NCBI RefSeq assembly: GCF_019195395.1
Contig: NZ_CP078067.1
Span: 1,051,248-1,115,247 of the forward strand
Source: Kaistella faecalis
GTDB lineage: Bacteria > Bacteroidota > Bacteroidia > Flavobacteriales > Weeksellaceae
DNA length: 64,000 nucleotides
Direction of reading: 5' to 3'
Shown here: positions 27,130-37,032 of the stretch, in pieces
Layout of the letters: each line of letters starts with the position of its first letter
How positions within the stretch are numbered: position 1 is the first letter of the stretch
Notes under the pieces: generated by a model
The model's input: the letters and a program-made list of their open reading frames with translations, nothing else
The model's database searches: none
What the model was told of the DNA's origin: nothing
Program-made: the position numbers and the translations under genes

Positions 27130-27801
27130 ATGAAAATATTTTTCACATTACTATCTTTGCTTACCGTGTTAGCGCTTCAGGCTCAACAGATCAGCGTGAG
27201 CGAAATCGCCAGAAATGCAAAATGGGATAAACTCATCGATGAAGTAAACAATGGCAAGCAGAAAATAAAATATTCGGATATCGACGGGATTCCTTATTAT
27301 TCTGCCGGTTTTGCAAACGCAAGAGTTGGTGATACATCGTCTTCGGTTCCTATCCGATATAATACCTTTCTCGATACCGTAGAAATCGTAGCAAACAACG
27401 ATGTCTACGAAATCCCCAGAGAAGAATCCTATCCTAAATTCACTTTTGAGGATGGTAAAACATTAGTTTTGGTCAATACCCGCGACGAGTTTGCCGGCTA
27501 TTTTTTCGAAATTGTATCTGGTAAAAACCGGATTCTGAAGAAAGTGATCACCAAATTTCACGATGCAGTTCCCGCGCCCAATACAATGATTCCGGGCACA
27601 CCTGCAAAATTTGAAACATTGAAACCCATTTACTTCATTAAAACTGAAGATGGAATGGTGAGAATTCCCAAAAATACAAAAGATCTGGTTGGAAGTTTCC
27701 CGGCCCAAAAGGAGGCGCTGAACGACTTTCTGAAAAACAATAAGATTAAACTGAACAGTGAACCTGATTTGGTAAAACTGGGAAAGTTCTTAAACCAATA
27801 G
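27130..27801 (+). CDS. Secreted protein, unknown function
   Basis: Length 223. Signal peptide MKIFFTLLSLLTVLALQAQ, then a mostly beta protein (VGDTSSSVPIRYNTFLDTV, YPKFTFEDGKTLVLVNTRDE) with a C-terminal helix (KEALNDFLKNNKIKL). No cysteine, no lipobox, no sorting signal, so periplasmic. Single gene between a promoter and a strong terminator. Confidence 0.65.
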   Translation: MKIFFTLLSLLTVLALQAQQISVSEIARNAKWDKLIDEVNNGKQKIKYSDIDGIPYYSAGFANARVGDTSSSVPIRYNTFLDTVEIVANNDVYEIPREESYPKFTFEDGKTLVLVNTRDEFAGYFFEIVSGKNRILKKVITKFHDAVPAPNTMIPGTPAKFETLKPIYFIKTEDGMVRIPKNTKDLVGSFPAQKEALNDFLKNNKIKLNSEPDLVKLGKFLNQ

Positions 27802-27806
27802 AAACC

Positions 27807-27840
27807 AAAAGAGGTGAAAAGTTATTTTCACCTCTTTTTT
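27807..27840. terminator. Terminator between the 27130 gene and metF
   Basis: AAAAGAGGTGAAAA (27807-27820) pairs with TTTTCACCTCTTTT (27825-27838). The right side T-run serves the plus strand; the metF stop at 27842 is so close that the same hairpin probably ends the methionine operon. Confidence 0.85.
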
Positions 27841-27841
27841 G

Positions 27842-28801
27842 TTAAAATAACTCTTTTGCGATTTTCTTAATATTATCGCTTTTCCCCATAGAATAGAAAT
27901 GCAGCACCGGAACTCCAAAATCCATCAGTTCGCGGCACTGGTTAATCGCCCATTCAATGCCAATCTGTTTTACTGCGGTGTTGTCTTTTGCTTTTTCTAC
28001 GGCAGAAATCAGATCTTCCGGCAGATCAATTTTGAAAACTTTTGGCAGCATCTGTAAATGACTTTTAACCGCAATTGGTTTTATTCCCGGAATTATAGGA
28101 ACATTAATCCCAATTTCCCGCGCCTGTTTTACAAATTCAATAAATTTTTTATTGTCGAAAAACATTTGCGTTACGACATAATCCGCTCCAGCGTCCACTT
28201 TTTCTTTGAGCCATTTCAAATCATAATTCATTGACGGCGCCTCAATGTGTTTTTCAGGGTAACCCGCCACACCGATACAGAATTTATTTTGCTCATCGCA
28301 GATTTTTCCGTCATCATGAAGATATTTTCCGCGACCGAGATCATTCATCTGATTTACCAGATCCATCGCATTTTTATGTCCGCCCGGCGAAGGTTCAAAA
28401 TACTGCTGCCCTTTCATCGCGTCACCACGCAACGCCATTACATTTTCGATTCCCAGATACATACAGTCGACCAGCAAATACTCGGTTTCTTCCATCGAAA
28501 ACCCTCCACATAAAACGTGAGGAACGGTATCCACATTATATTTATGCTGAATGGCAGAGCAGATACCCAGCGTTCCGGGACGCATTCTGGTAATTTTACG
28601 CTCCATCAGGCCGTTTCCTTTGTCGAGATAAATATATTCTTCGCGCGAGGTGGTCACATCAATAAACGGAGGTTTAAACTCCATCAGAGGGTCAATGTTT
28701 TTATAGAGATCCTCGATGCCCATTCCTTTTTGGGGAGGAACAACTTCGAGGGAGAATAATGTTTTTCCGTTTGCGTTTTTTATATGTTCTGTAATTTTCA
28801 T
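27842..28801 (-). CDS. metF: 5,10-methylenetetrahydrofolate reductase
   Basis: Length 319 from the start chosen here (MKITEHIKNANGKTLFSLEV); nine more upstream codons are open but lack family sequence. FAD enzyme making 5-methyl-THF, the methyl donor for MetH. Motifs: FSLEVVPPQKG, DVTTSREEYIYL, HVLCGGFSMEETEYLL, ALRGDAMKG, and the FAD/folate segment ADYVVTQMFFDNKKF. Last gene of the methionine operon, about 200 bases after the metH C-part; the gap holds a repeat element. Confidence 0.95.
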   Translation of the reverse strand: MKITEHIKNANGKTLFSLEVVPPQKGMGIEDLYKNIDPLMEFKPPFIDVTTSREEYIYLDKGNGLMERKITRMRPGTLGICSAIQHKYNVDTVPHVLCGGFSMEETEYLLVDCMYLGIENVMALRGDAMKGQQYFEPSPGGHKNAMDLVNQMNDLGRGKYLHDDGKICDEQNKFCIGVAGYPEKHIEAPSMNYDLKWLKEKVDAGADYVVTQMFFDNKKFIEFVKQAREIGINVPIIPGIKPIAVKSHLQMLPKVFKIDLPEDLISAVEKAKDNTAVKQIGIEWAINQCRELMDFGVPVLHFYSMGKSDNIKKIAKELF

Positions 28802-28862
28802 TTTGTAGTTGTGAGCGAAGCCAAGCAATCTCTCAGTCTTTAATTATTATATTTTTGAAGCT

Positions 28863-28966
28863 TTTTCCCGCTGTCCGTTATATCTTTTTTGCCAGAAATA
28901 TTTGTCCTTAATTGAAAAATTTTGCCGGCAAAAAAGGATGCCACTTCCATCGGGGCTAGGGTTTTT
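28863..28966 (+). repeat. Intergenic repeat element, copy A
   Basis: Left arm CCCGCTGTCCGTTATATC with TTTTTTGC, about 40 unrelated bases, right arm GCAAAAAAGGATGCC, then CATCGGGGCTAGGG. The arms CTTTTTTGC and GCAAAAAAGG pair. The same two arms in the same order, with a different middle, occur in reverse at 33211-33307 (copy B). Between metF and the metH C-part. Confidence 0.75.
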
Positions 28967-29001
28967 CGTTTTTTTTAAATATTTTTATTATCGTGCGGGA
29001 A

Positions 29002-31707
29002 TTACGCCAGATTCGGGCTTAGCCATTTTCTGGCAAATTCCAAATCGATATTTTTCCTTTCTGCAAAGTCTTTCAGTTGGTCTTCGGCGATTTTTCCCAC
29101 GCCGAAATATTTGGCTTTTGGGTTCGCAAAATAATATCCCGAAACTGCAGCTGTCGGAAACATCGCGAGGCTTTCGGTGAGTTCTACTCCAATATTTTCT
29201 TTCACTTTCAGCAAATCCCAAATGGTAAGTTTTTCCAAATGATCCGGACAGGCTGGATATCCCGGTGCCGGACGGATTCCTGAATATTTCTCTGCAATTA
29301 AATCTTCGTTTTCCAAGTTTTCATTTGCTGCATAACCCCAGAATTCTGTTCGGACTTTATGATGCAAAAACTCCGCGAAAGCCTCTGCAAGCCGGTCTGC
29401 CAAAGCTTTTACAATAATCGCATTATAATCATCCTGATCATCGTAATATTTCTGAGCCAATTCTTCAGTACCGAAACCTGTAGTAACGCAGAAAGCCCCG
29501 ACATAATCCTGTTTTCCTGAGGTCTTGGGCGCAATGAAATCGCTCAGAGCCAGATATTCCTTGCCTTCTGATTTTTTGTGCTGCTGGCGAAGCGTCCTGA
29601 AGATCGCCAATTCATTTCCGTTTTCGTCATTCACCTCAACATCATCATTTTCAAGTGAGTTTGCAGGAAAAATTCCGAATATTCCTTTTGCCGTAAAGAG
29701 TTTTTCCTCCAGAATTTTATTTAAAATTTTCTGTGCATCACTGAAAAGTTCTGTCGCGTGTTGACCAACAATCTCATCGGTTAAAATCTGCGGATATTTT
29801 CCGTAAAGTTCCCAACTTCTGAAAAAAGGTGTCCAGTCCACAAAATCAAGAAGTTCCTTTAAGTCCTGATTTTCGATGATGTGAATGCCGAGCTGATTAG
29901 GAGTTTTAATTTCTTCTTTTTCCCAGTCTATTTTGAATTTCTGATTTCTGGCTTCTTCGATGGTAATATATTCTTTGTCAGTTTGCCTGTTAAGAAACTT
30001 CTCTCTGAAATCTTCGTAATCGATCTTCAGATCAGCTTTAAACTGTTCGCTGTTTCTATCCAAAAGCTGGGATACAACGCCAACGGCACGGGAAGCATCG
30101 TTAACATGAACTACAGGCTGCGAATATTTTGGGAAAATTTTCACCGCAGTATGAGCCTTAGATGTCGTTGCACCGCCTATCATTAATGGGAACTTTAAGT
30201 TTTTACGCTGAAGTTCATCCGCGACATGCACCATTTCATCTAAACTTGGCGTAATTAATCCACTTAGACCAATAACATCCACCTCGTGTTCGATCGCTGC
30301 CTGAATGATCTTTTCAGCCGGCACCATCACTCCCAAATCCACGATTTCATAATTATTACAGCCCAAAACTACGCTCACAATATTTTTACCGATATCGTGA
30401 ACATCGCCCTTTACGGTTGCCATTAAGATTTTTCCGTTCGCTTTCTGGGTCTGGTCTTTTTGAGCTTCAATAAAAGGCTGCAAATAAGCCACAGCTTTTT
30501 TCATGACTCTGGCGGACTTCACAACCTGAGGAAGGAACATTTTTCCGCTTCCGAAGAGATCGCCTACAACGCCCATTCCGGTCATCAAATTAATTTCAAT
30601 AACATCCAAAGGTCTTGAAGAAAGCTGTCGAGCTTCCTCTACATCTTCAATAATGAAACGGTCAATTCCTTTCACCAGCGCGTGTGTAATTCTTTCCTGC
30701 AAAGGCTCTTTCCGCCACTCGAGTTCTTCTGTGACTTCTTTTTTTGTTGATTTTACCCTTTCAGAATATTCAAGAAGTCTTTCCGTAGCGTCATCACTCC
30801 TGTCAAGCATTACATCTTCAACCAATTCCAATAAATCCTTGGGGATTTCGTCATACACTTCCAGCATCGATGGATTCACGATTCCCATATTCATTCCTGC
30901 CTTAATCGCGTGATACAGAAAAACTGAATGCATGGCCTCGCGCACCCGGTCGTTTCCGCGGAAAGAGAAGGAAACATTGGAAACACCGCCGCTTACCGAA
31001 ACATTAGGAAGATTTTCTTTTACCCATTTTGTGGCTTCAATAAAATCGAGTGCATTTCTCCGGTGCTCTTCCATTCCGGTGGCAACGGGAAAAATGTTGA
31101 GATCGAAAATAATATCTTCCGAAGGAAAACCGATCTCGCTGACCAAAATATCGTAAGATCGTTTGCAGATTTCAATCCGTCTGTCATAATTATCTGCCTG
31201 TCCGTTTTCGTCAAAAGCCATTACAATTACCGCAGCGCCGTAACGTTTTATTTTCTTTGCGTGATTTTTAAATTCTTCTTCGCCTTCTTTGAGACTGATG
31301 GAATTCACCACACATTTTCCCTGAACAACCTGTAAACCGGCTTCCAGGATTTCCCATTTTGAAGAATCAATCATGATCGGAATTCTGGAAATATCCGGTT
31401 CCGAAGCAATTAGGTTTAAAAATTTAACCATGGCGGCTTTTCCGTCCAGAAGTCCGTCATCAAAATTTACATCGAGAATCTGTGCTCCGCCATCAACCTG
31501 ATGCCGTGCAATATCGAGTGCTTCCGAGAAATTTTCTTCTTTGATTAAACGGAGAAATTTCTTAGAACCCGCTACATTGGTTCTTTCCCCCACGTTAATA
31601 AAATTGGATTCGGGCGTTATAATTAAAGGTTCGAGACCGGATAATTTTAGGTATTTGGTGTTTGGTGTTTGGTGTTTGGTATATAGCTCGTCCTTATTTT
31701 GCATCAT
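29002..31707 (-). CDS. metH: Methionine synthase, cobalamin-dependent, C-terminal part (folate, B12 and reactivation domains)
   Basis: Length 901. Lacks the homocysteine-binding domain, which is on the neighbouring gene at 32099-33109. Order: pterin-binding barrel (about 20-330; [16 protein letters not shown]), B12 cap and Rossmann domain (about 340-590; GDVHDIGKN at 434-442 with the cobalt-ligand His, [13 protein letters not shown]), SAM-binding reactivation domain (about 600-901; [15 protein letters not shown]). The two parts sum to about 1240 residues, the size of one-piece MetH. The first 19 residues ([14 protein letters not shown]) are encoded by a heptamer tandem repeat and look non-native; the usual N-terminus would begin near [10 protein letters not shown]. 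Start overlaps the four-helix-bundle gene by 14 bases. Confidence 0.95.
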   Translation of the reverse strand: MMQNKDELYTKHQTPNTKYLKLSGLEPLIITPESNFINVGERTNVAGSKKFLRLIKEENFSEALDIARHQVDGGAQILDVNFDDGLLDGKAAMVKFLNLIASEPDISRIPIMIDSSKWEILEAGLQVVQGKCVVNSISLKEGEEEFKNHAKKIKRYGAAVIVMAFDENGQADNYDRRIEICKRSYDILVSEIGFPSEDIIFDLNIFPVATGMEEHRRNALDFIEATKWVKENLPNVSVSGGVSNVSFSFRGNDRVREAMHSVFLYHAIKAGMNMGIVNPSMLEVYDEIPKDLLELVEDVMLDRSDDATERLLEYSERVKSTKKEVTEELEWRKEPLQERITHALVKGIDRFIIEDVEEARQLSSRPLDVIEINLMTGMGVVGDLFGSGKMFLPQVVKSARVMKKAVAYLQPFIEAQKDQTQKANGKILMATVKGDVHDIGKNIVSVVLGCNNYEIVDLGVMVPAEKIIQAAIEHEVDVIGLSGLITPSLDEMVHVADELQRKNLKFPLMIGGATTSKAHTAVKIFPKYSQPVVHVNDASRAVGVVSQLLDRNSEQFKADLKIDYEDFREKFLNRQTDKEYITIEEARNQKFKIDWEKEEIKTPNQLGIHIIENQDLKELLDFVDWTPFFRSWELYGKYPQILTDEIVGQHATELFSDAQKILNKILEEKLFTAKGIFGIFPANSLENDDVEVNDENGNELAIFRTLRQQHKKSEGKEYLALSDFIAPKTSGKQDYVGAFCVTTGFGTEELAQKYYDDQDDYNAIIVKALADRLAEAFAEFLHHKVRTEFWGYAANENLENEDLIAEKYSGIRPAPGYPACPDHLEKLTIWDLLKVKENIGVELTESLAMFPTAAVSGYYFANPKAKYFGVGKIAEDQLKDFAERKNIDLEFARKWLSPNLA
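31652..31679. repeat. Heptamer tandem repeat at the 5' end of the metH C-part
   Basis: TATTTGG followed by three perfect TGTTTGG units, inside codons 10-18 of metH. Gain or loss of one unit (7 bases) would shift the reading frame. Confidence 0.85.
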
Positions 31708-32068
31708 CTAATTTTTTAAAGTAGTTAATAAAACCATTCAGCAATTTTTTTGAGATTTGAATTTCTTCCAGAACCTCACTGAAAGTGATTTCATTGATAA
31801 ATTTTTGATCTAATGAAATATAAAGCTGGGTTTCCAGTTCGAAAAGAGAACCTCTTGCAATATAGAAAAAGACTAATTTCCCTTTTGTCGTGCTTCTCCC
31901 ACAACCTTCGGCAATGTTGGAAGGAAAAGAAACAGCGCCTCTTCTCATCTGATTTGTAATACCAAAAATCTCAGATTGAGGAAATAATTTGGTAATATTA
32001 TAAATGGAATTAGTCACTTTCCTTGCCGAAATCCAAACTTCTAATTTGGTAAAATCCTGAAAACTCAT
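31694..32068 (-). CDS. Four-helix-bundle protein of the 23S rRNA intervening-sequence family
   Basis: Length 124. [42 protein letters not shown] and the closing amphipathic helix with [14 protein letters not shown] are the family marks (S23 ribosomal/IVP type, basic four-helix bundles that form pentamers and may bind nucleic acid; the DGR accessory protein Avd belongs here). Function unproven. Inserted between the two metH parts, it overlaps the downstream part by 14 bases and lies 30 bases after the upstream one. Nothing in the methionine pathway calls for it, so recent arrival is likely. Confidence 0.9.
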   Translation of the reverse strand: MSFQDFTKLEVWISARKVTNSIYNITKLFPQSEIFGITNQMRRGAVSFPSNIAEGCGRSTTKGKLVFFYIARGSLFELETQLYISLDQKFINEITFSEVLEEIQISKKLLNGFINYFKKLDDAK

Positions 32069-32098
32069 AAGTGATTTTTTAAAGCTAAAAACATAACA

Positions 32099-33109
32099 CT
32101 ACACACTAAAAACTACTTTTCTGGGTTCATAATTTTTCACCAAATCAGCGATTGCTTTGATATGTGGCGGCGTGGTTCCGCAGCAGCCACCGATGATATT
32201 GATTAAACCTTTTTCGGCGTATTCTTTAATCTGTTCCGCCATAAATTCCGGTGATTCATCATACTGCCCGAAAGCATTTGGAAGTCCGGCATTGGGATAG
32301 GCTGAAATATAAAATTCGGAATTACTGGAAAGCGTTTCCAAGTACGGCGTAAGCTGTTCTGCACCAAGAGCACAGTTGAAACCAACGCTTAAAAGATTTA
32401 AATGTGAAACTGAGATTAAAAATGCTTCTGCAGTTTGTCCGCTTAAAGTTCGACCGGAAGCATCGGTAATCGTTCCGGAAACCATGATTGGAATTTTTAT
32501 ATTTCTCTCGTCCTGAATTTCATCAATGGCGAAAAGAGCAGCTTTGGCGTTGAGCGTATCGAAAACCGTTTCTACCAAAAGAATATCTGCGCCGCCATCT
32601 AAAAGCGCTTCTGACTGCTGTTTGTAAGCAATTCTTAACTCATCAAAAGTAATCGCCCGAAAACCGGGATCATTAACATCCGGACTTAAACTTGCCGTTT
32701 TATTGGTGGGCCCAATAGAACCTGCGACAAATCGAGGTTTCTCCGGATTTTTTGCCCTGAATTCGTCGCAAACTTTTCTTGCAATTTTTGCAGATTCGTA
32801 ATTGAGTTCATACACCAAATCCTCCATATGATAATCTGCCATGGCAATAGTAGTTCCGGAAAAAGTGTTGGTTTCGATAATGTCCGCACCGGCTTCGAGA
32901 TATTTGCGGTGAACTTCTTCAATTGCCTGCGGCTGCGTAAGCGAAAGTAAATCATTGTTTCCCTTTAAAGGATGTTCCCAGTTTTTAAATCTTTCGCCAC
33001 GGTAATCTTCTTCTTCAAATTTGTAACGCTGAAGCATCGTTCCCATCGCTCCGTCGAGCACGAGGATTCGTTCGGAAATCGCTTTATATAAATGTTCTGA
33101 ATTTTTCAT
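32099..33109 (-). CDS. metH: Methionine synthase N-terminal part: homocysteine S-methyltransferase domain
   Basis: Length 336 from ATG 33109 ([20 protein letters not shown]). The frame is open to 33349, but those 80 codons are a translated repeat element and are rejected. Homocysteine-binding barrel with the three zinc cysteines: one in [12 protein letters not shown] and two in [32 protein letters not shown] opens the fold as in E. coli MetH. It works with the C-terminal part encoded downstream. Confidence 0.92.
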   Translation of the reverse strand: MKNSEHLYKAISERILVLDGAMGTMLQRYKFEEEDYRGERFKNWEHPLKGNNDLLSLTQPQAIEEVHRKYLEAGADIIETNTFSGTTIAMADYHMEDLVYELNYESAKIARKVCDEFRAKNPEKPRFVAGSIGPTNKTASLSPDVNDPGFRAITFDELRIAYKQQSEALLDGGADILLVETVFDTLNAKAALFAIDEIQDERNIKIPIMVSGTITDASGRTLSGQTAEAFLISVSHLNLLSVGFNCALGAEQLTPYLETLSSNSEFYISAYPNAGLPNAFGQYDESPEFMAEQIKEYAEKGLINIIGGCCGTTPPHIKAIADLVKNYEPRKVVFSV

Positions 33110-33125
33110 TTTATTATTTTTTTCA

Positions 33126-33141
33126 TTAGAATAAATTCTAA
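33126..33141. promoter_or_regulatory. Perfect 7-2-7 palindrome upstream of metH N-part
   Basis: TTAGAAT-AA-ATTCTAA, 17 bases before the start codon. It could be an operator or an RNA hairpin in the leader; nothing identifies a binding protein. Confidence 0.35.
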
Positions 33142-33210
33142 CGTTGTAGTATCGGTCGTTCCTTTTGGAACTGTTTTTTTTCGTTTGAATCGAAGAACTG
33201 AAATTTATTT

Positions 33211-33307
33211 TTAGCCCCGATCGCAGCGGCATCCTTTTTTGCTTTTTAAAGAATTTCCATTGAAAACACATTTCTCTTAAAGCAAAAAGATATAGCGAAG
33301 AGCGGGA
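33211..33307 (-). repeat. Intergenic repeat element, copy B
   Basis: On the minus strand: CCCGCTCTTCGCTATATC with TTTTTGC, about 40 bases of different sequence, GCAAAAAAGGATGCCGCTG, then CGATCGGGGCTA. Matches the arms of copy A at 28863-28966. It lies in the 250-base gap between metZ and the metH N-part. Confidence 0.75.
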
Positions 33308-33359
33308 CGGGTCGTTCTTCGGAGCGGGAATATTCCTGCTCCTGAACATTCTGCTACTT

Positions 33360-34520
33360 CTAATCTAAGGCCTGCTTTAAATCCTCAATAATATCGTCCG
33401 CATGCTCTAAACCTACGGAACAGCGCACCAGGCCTGCGGTAATCCCCACCTCATTTCTCTCTTCATCAGAAAGTTTGGAATGCGTTGTGGAAGCAGGATG
33501 CGTAACAATGGTTCTGGTGTCACCCAAATTTGCGGACAGGGAACACATTTTTATTTTATTCAGGAAGTTTTTGCCGGCTTCGATGCCTCCTTTCACTTCA
33601 AAAGCAACGATGTTTCCGCCCAGTTTCATTTGATTTTTAGCAATCCCGTAATTGGGATGCGATTTCAGGAAAGGATATTTCACCAAGGAGACATTGGGAT
33701 GAGTTTCCAAAAATTCGGCAATTTTTTGTGCGTTTTCGCAATGTTTTTCTACGCGAACCGCAAGCGTTTCAAGACTTTTGCTTAAAATCCAGGCGTTGAA
33801 AGGCGACATTGCGGGTCCGGTATTTCGGGCGAAAAGATATATTTCCCGGATCAGATCTTTTCTGCCGACTGCAATTCCGCCCAAAACGCGGCCTTGCCCA
33901 TCAATTAATTTTGTCGCAGAATGAACCACCAAATCTGCCCCAAATTTTATCGGCTGCTGAAGATAAGGCGTCGCAAAACAGTTATCAACGATGAAAATCA
34001 GGTTGTGCTTCTTGGCAAATTTTCCCAAAAATTCTAAATCCAAAACTTCAATGGCCGGGTTGGTTGGCGTTTCGACATATAAAATTTTTGTATTTGGAGT
34101 TAAATATTTTTCCAGATCTGTTTCGTCGGCTTTAAAATAGGTTGTTTCGATATTCCATTTTGGGAAATATTTGGTAAAAAGCGTGTGCGTAGAACCGAAT
34201 ACCGACTGACAGCTCAGAATATGATCACCGGAATTCAACAACGCTGCAAATGTGGAATAAATTGCCGCCATGCCTGTTGCAAAGGAATAACCGTCTTCGG
34301 CGCCTTCCAGTTTTACCATTTTTTCGGTGAATTCATTCACATTTGGGTTTGAAAAACGGCTGTATAAATTTTTCTGCTTTTCTTCCGCAAAACTCGCCCG
34401 CATATCTTCTGCATCTTCAAAAACAAAACTTGAAGTTAGATATATAGGTGTGGAATGCTCATCAAACTGTGAACGTTCGGACTGAATGCGGATTGCGCTG
34501 GTTTCAAAATGTTCTGACAT
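33360..34520 (-). CDS. metZ: O-succinyl/O-acetylhomoserine sulfhydrylase (MetZ type)
   Basis: Length 386. Cys/Met-metabolism PLP enzyme: [43 protein letters not shown], and the PLP lysine in [16 protein letters not shown], where [10 protein letters not shown] is typical of MetZ rather than MetB or MetC. It makes homocysteine directly from activated homoserine and sulfide. Since the upstream partner MetX is of acetyltransferase type, the substrate may be O-acetylhomoserine; cystathionine gamma-synthase activity cannot be excluded. Confidence 0.85.
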   Translation of the reverse strand: MSEHFETSAIRIQSERSQFDEHSTPIYLTSSFVFEDAEDMRASFAEEKQKNLYSRFSNPNVNEFTEKMVKLEGAEDGYSFATGMAAIYSTFAALLNSGDHILSCQSVFGSTHTLFTKYFPKWNIETTYFKADETDLEKYLTPNTKILYVETPTNPAIEVLDLEFLGKFAKKHNLIFIVDNCFATPYLQQPIKFGADLVVHSATKLIDGQGRVLGGIAVGRKDLIREIYLFARNTGPAMSPFNAWILSKSLETLAVRVEKHCENAQKIAEFLETHPNVSLVKYPFLKSHPNYGIAKNQMKLGGNIVAFEVKGGIEAGKNFLNKIKMCSLSANLGDTRTIVTHPASTTHSKLSDEERNEVGITAGLVRCSVGLEHADDIIEDLKQALD

Positions 34521-34543
34521 ATTATTGTGAGTGGTTTTATTTC

Positions 34544-36085
34544 TTATTTATTTTCTGAAAGTCTTAAAATGTCTCCGAAAACTCCTCTTGCGGTAACTTT
34601 TGCTCCGGCTCCGGCTCCCATGATCACGATCGGATTTTCGCCATAACTTTCGGTATAGATTTCAAATATAGAATCAGAGCCTTTTAACTGTCCAAGCGCA
34701 GAGTTGGCCGGGACGGAAATCAACTTCACATCCAGAAGTCCTTTTTCCTGCTGCAGATCGCCATGTAAATCACCAACGAAACGCAAAACATGGTTTTCAG
34801 CCTGGCCATTTTTGATGTTTTCAAAGATTTCGTCCAGTTCATTTAACTTCGAAGAAAACTCAGAATTACTGATATTTCTTAATTGCTTTGGAACTAAGTT
34901 TTCTACGTCGATGTCTTTAAATTCATTAATTAAATCAAGCTCTCTTGCGAGAATCAGCAGTTTTCTAGCAACATCATTTCCGGATAAATCTTCTCTCGGA
35001 TCCGGTTCGGTGAACCCTTTTTCCATTGCTTCTTTCAGAATGGTTGAAAATTTCTCGTCACGCACTGAAAAATTATTGAAAATATAACTCAGTGAACCTG
35101 AAAACACGCCTTTAATCCTTGTGATATTTTCGCCCGACAAATGCAAAAGTTTAATGGTGTCAATTAAGGGCAAACCTGCACCGACATTGGTCTCATAAAG
35201 ATATTTTTTATTCCGTTTCGCCAGAATGTGGCGGAAATTCCGGTAATCTGAAATGGGAAGTGTATTGAAGATTTTGTTTGAGGAAACCAGATCGAAACCG
35301 TTTTCCGCCAAAACCGGATAGTTTTTCACAAATTCTTTGCTCGCTGTATTGTCAACAACGATCAGATTTTCCAGCTGATTTTGCTGCGAAAAAGAAATCA
35401 ATTCTTCTACTTTTGACGGGCGTTCTGCCACCAGAATTTCATCATTCCAGTTTTCATTAAAACCTGCTTTATTAAGGGCAATTTTTTTGGAATTGGCTAC
35501 CGCAACAATTTTCAGATCAATTTTCTTTCTGTTTCTGATTTCTTCGGCATTCTCCAAAACCTGTTCTATTAAGGTTTTCCCTACATTTCCGTGACCGATA
35601 ATTGCAAGATGAACAGTTTTGGGCTTCGCGAAAATTTCTGCCTCGATGATATTTTTTGCTTTTTCGTCCTGTGAAGAGGTGACCACAATATTCACGCGGT
35701 TTTCGGCTGCAACCTGATTCAGGATCAGCGGGAAGATGTTGTTTCGGGCAAGTTCAGACATGATTTTATTGAAATCTTTGGAAACAAAACCGATCACAGA
35801 AACATTACTAATGCTGTAAATCATACTTACTTTTCCGGATTTTCTTTCCTCTTCAAACTCGTTAATTAAGCAGTTCACCGCATTTTCCGCATCATTATCA
35901 CTTACCAAAACAGAGATTCCGTTTTCAATTGCCTGCTGCGAAATTACTCCGACACTAATTCTTGCATACGTCAGTGCTTTGAAAATTCTTCCGTCCACGC
36001 CTACTTCACCGAGGAAATTTTTACCTTCAAATTTGATGATCGCGCGGTTTTTCAACACTTTGATCTGATTATTATTCGTTGTCAT
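34544..36085 (-). CDS. Homoserine dehydrogenase with N-terminal ACT region, no aspartate kinase domain
   Basis: Length 513. Residues 8-150 are two ACT-like units as in the middle of ThrA (GEVGVDGRIFKALTYARISV and FVSKDFNKIMSELARNNIF), then a Rossmann domain (HLAIIGHGNVGKTLIEQ at 166) and the homoserine dehydrogenase catalytic part (ETNVGAGLPLIDTIK, GVFSGSLSYIFN, EPDPREDLSGNDVARK with catalytic Asp and Lys). The aspartate kinase catalytic domain of fused ThrA is absent. It supplies homoserine to MetX, whose stop is two bases before its start; the ACT part may sense an amino acid. Confidence 0.88.
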   Translation of the reverse strand: MTTNNNQIKVLKNRAIIKFEGKNFLGEVGVDGRIFKALTYARISVGVISQQAIENGISVLVSDNDAENAVNCLINEFEEERKSGKVSMIYSISNVSVIGFVSKDFNKIMSELARNNIFPLILNQVAAENRVNIVVTSSQDEKAKNIIEAEIFAKPKTVHLAIIGHGNVGKTLIEQVLENAEEIRNRKKIDLKIVAVANSKKIALNKAGFNENWNDEILVAERPSKVEELISFSQQNQLENLIVVDNTASKEFVKNYPVLAENGFDLVSSNKIFNTLPISDYRNFRHILAKRNKKYLYETNVGAGLPLIDTIKLLHLSGENITRIKGVFSGSLSYIFNNFSVRDEKFSTILKEAMEKGFTEPDPREDLSGNDVARKLLILARELDLINEFKDIDVENLVPKQLRNISNSEFSSKLNELDEIFENIKNGQAENHVLRFVGDLHGDLQQEKGLLDVKLISVPANSALGQLKGSDSIFEIYTESYGENPIVIMGAGAGAKVTARGVFGDILRLSENK

Positions 36086-36087
36086 TT

Positions 36088-37032
36088 TTACTTAATTATT
36101 TTTTCTAAAATTCCGTTCAGCTGTTCATATTCCATTAAAAAAGCATCGTGCCCGTGCATTGAATTTATCTCGTGGTAAAAAGTATTTCCTTTGGTTTTGA
36201 TGAGATGACCGTAACATTTTTTTATTTCAAAAGCAGGAAAAAACAAATCGGAATCCACAGCAATTAAATGGATATCTGCTTTTATGTTTTTAAGAACTCT
36301 TGTATCAGCGTTAATGCTCATCAAAAGATGATTCATTAAATGATACGCACTTAAACTAAACCGCTCGTTTAAACTTTTTCCATGAAAGTTGAGCCAGTCG
36401 TGCGATTTTAAAATTTCTTTTTCTGTATCAAATTCATTCTTAAAACGGACATTCATCGACTCCGGACTCCGGTAACATAACATGGCGTGAATTCTGGCTT
36501 TCTGCAAAGGCTCCTCTTTTTGATTAAGTAAAAATTTCTGAACGAGGCATTGGGCATGAAGCCAATCTGAAGTTTTGAAATCGCAGGCAATGGGGATAAA
36601 ATTCTCAGCCAAATCTGGCTCAACAGTCAGCATTTCCCAACCAATTGCACCGCCCAAAGATCCGCCGATAAGCGTATGAAGTTGGTTGATATTTAGGAAA
36701 TTCAAACCTTCTAAAAAAATATTGGCAATGTCTACTGTTTTGAAATCCTCGTAATTTTCAATTAAAATTCCGTCAAAACCATTCCCCGGAATATTGAAAC
36801 AGATTACAGTAAATCTTTCGGTATCAATAATTTTTTCCTTGCCCACTAATGTTCTCCACCAGCCTTTTTCGCCCGACACATTGGAGTTTCCGGTTAAGGC
36901 ATGATTGATGAGGATAATGGGTGCAGAAAATAAATCACGACCGAAAATGTGGTAGGACAAATTAATATCAAGGATTTTTCCTGATTTTAATTTAAAGTTT
37001 TGAAGAATGATATTTTGTAGCGGAGTTTTCAA
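36088..37032 (-). CDS. metX: Homoserine O-acetyltransferase (MetX type)
   Basis: Length 314, slightly shorter than most MetX (about 350). Alpha/beta hydrolase fold with nucleophile Ser in LIGGSLGGAIGWE, acid in AVDSDLFFP, His in MHGHDAFLMEY; NHALTGNSNVSG is the oxyanion region. Start is TTG 37032-37030 (no ATG or GTG follows the leader), placed within a hairpin. First gene of the methionine operon, behind the SAM-I riboswitch. Confidence 0.87.
   Translation of the reverse strand: MKTPLQNIILQNFKLKSGKILDINLSYHIFGRDLFSAPIILINHALTGNSNVSGEKGWWRTLVGKEKIIDTERFTVICFNIPGNGFDGILIENYEDFKTVDIANIFLEGLNFLNINQLHTLIGGSLGGAIGWEMLTVEPDLAENFIPIACDFKTSDWLHAQCLVQKFLLNQKEEPLQKARIHAMLCYRSPESMNVRFKNEFDTEKEILKSHDWLNFHGKSLNERFSLSAYHLMNHLLMSINADTRVLKNIKADIHLIAVDSDLFFPAFEIKKCYGHLIKTKGNTFYHEINSMHGHDAFLMEYEQLNGILEKIIK

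Noticed and set aside
28902-29180. 92-codon plus-strand frame opposite the end of the metH C-part
   Set aside because: Half is translated repeat element copy A, half is antisense to metH.
31652-31679. Short repeats as a CRISPR remnant
   Set aside because: Units are only 7 bases and lack spacers; no cas genes anywhere in the window.
31694-32068. Diversity-generating retroelement accessory (Avd-like)
   Set aside because: Same fold family, but no reverse transcriptase or template/variable repeat pair in the window.
33154-33180. Hairpin GTTCC-TTTT-GGAAC followed by T-run on the plus strand
   Set aside because: No plus-strand gene ends here; on the transcribed strand the T-run is on the wrong side for a terminator.
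33110-33349. 80-codon N-terminal extension of the metH N-part
   Set aside because: It is a translation of the intergenic repeat and palindrome; family sequence begins only at ATG 33109.
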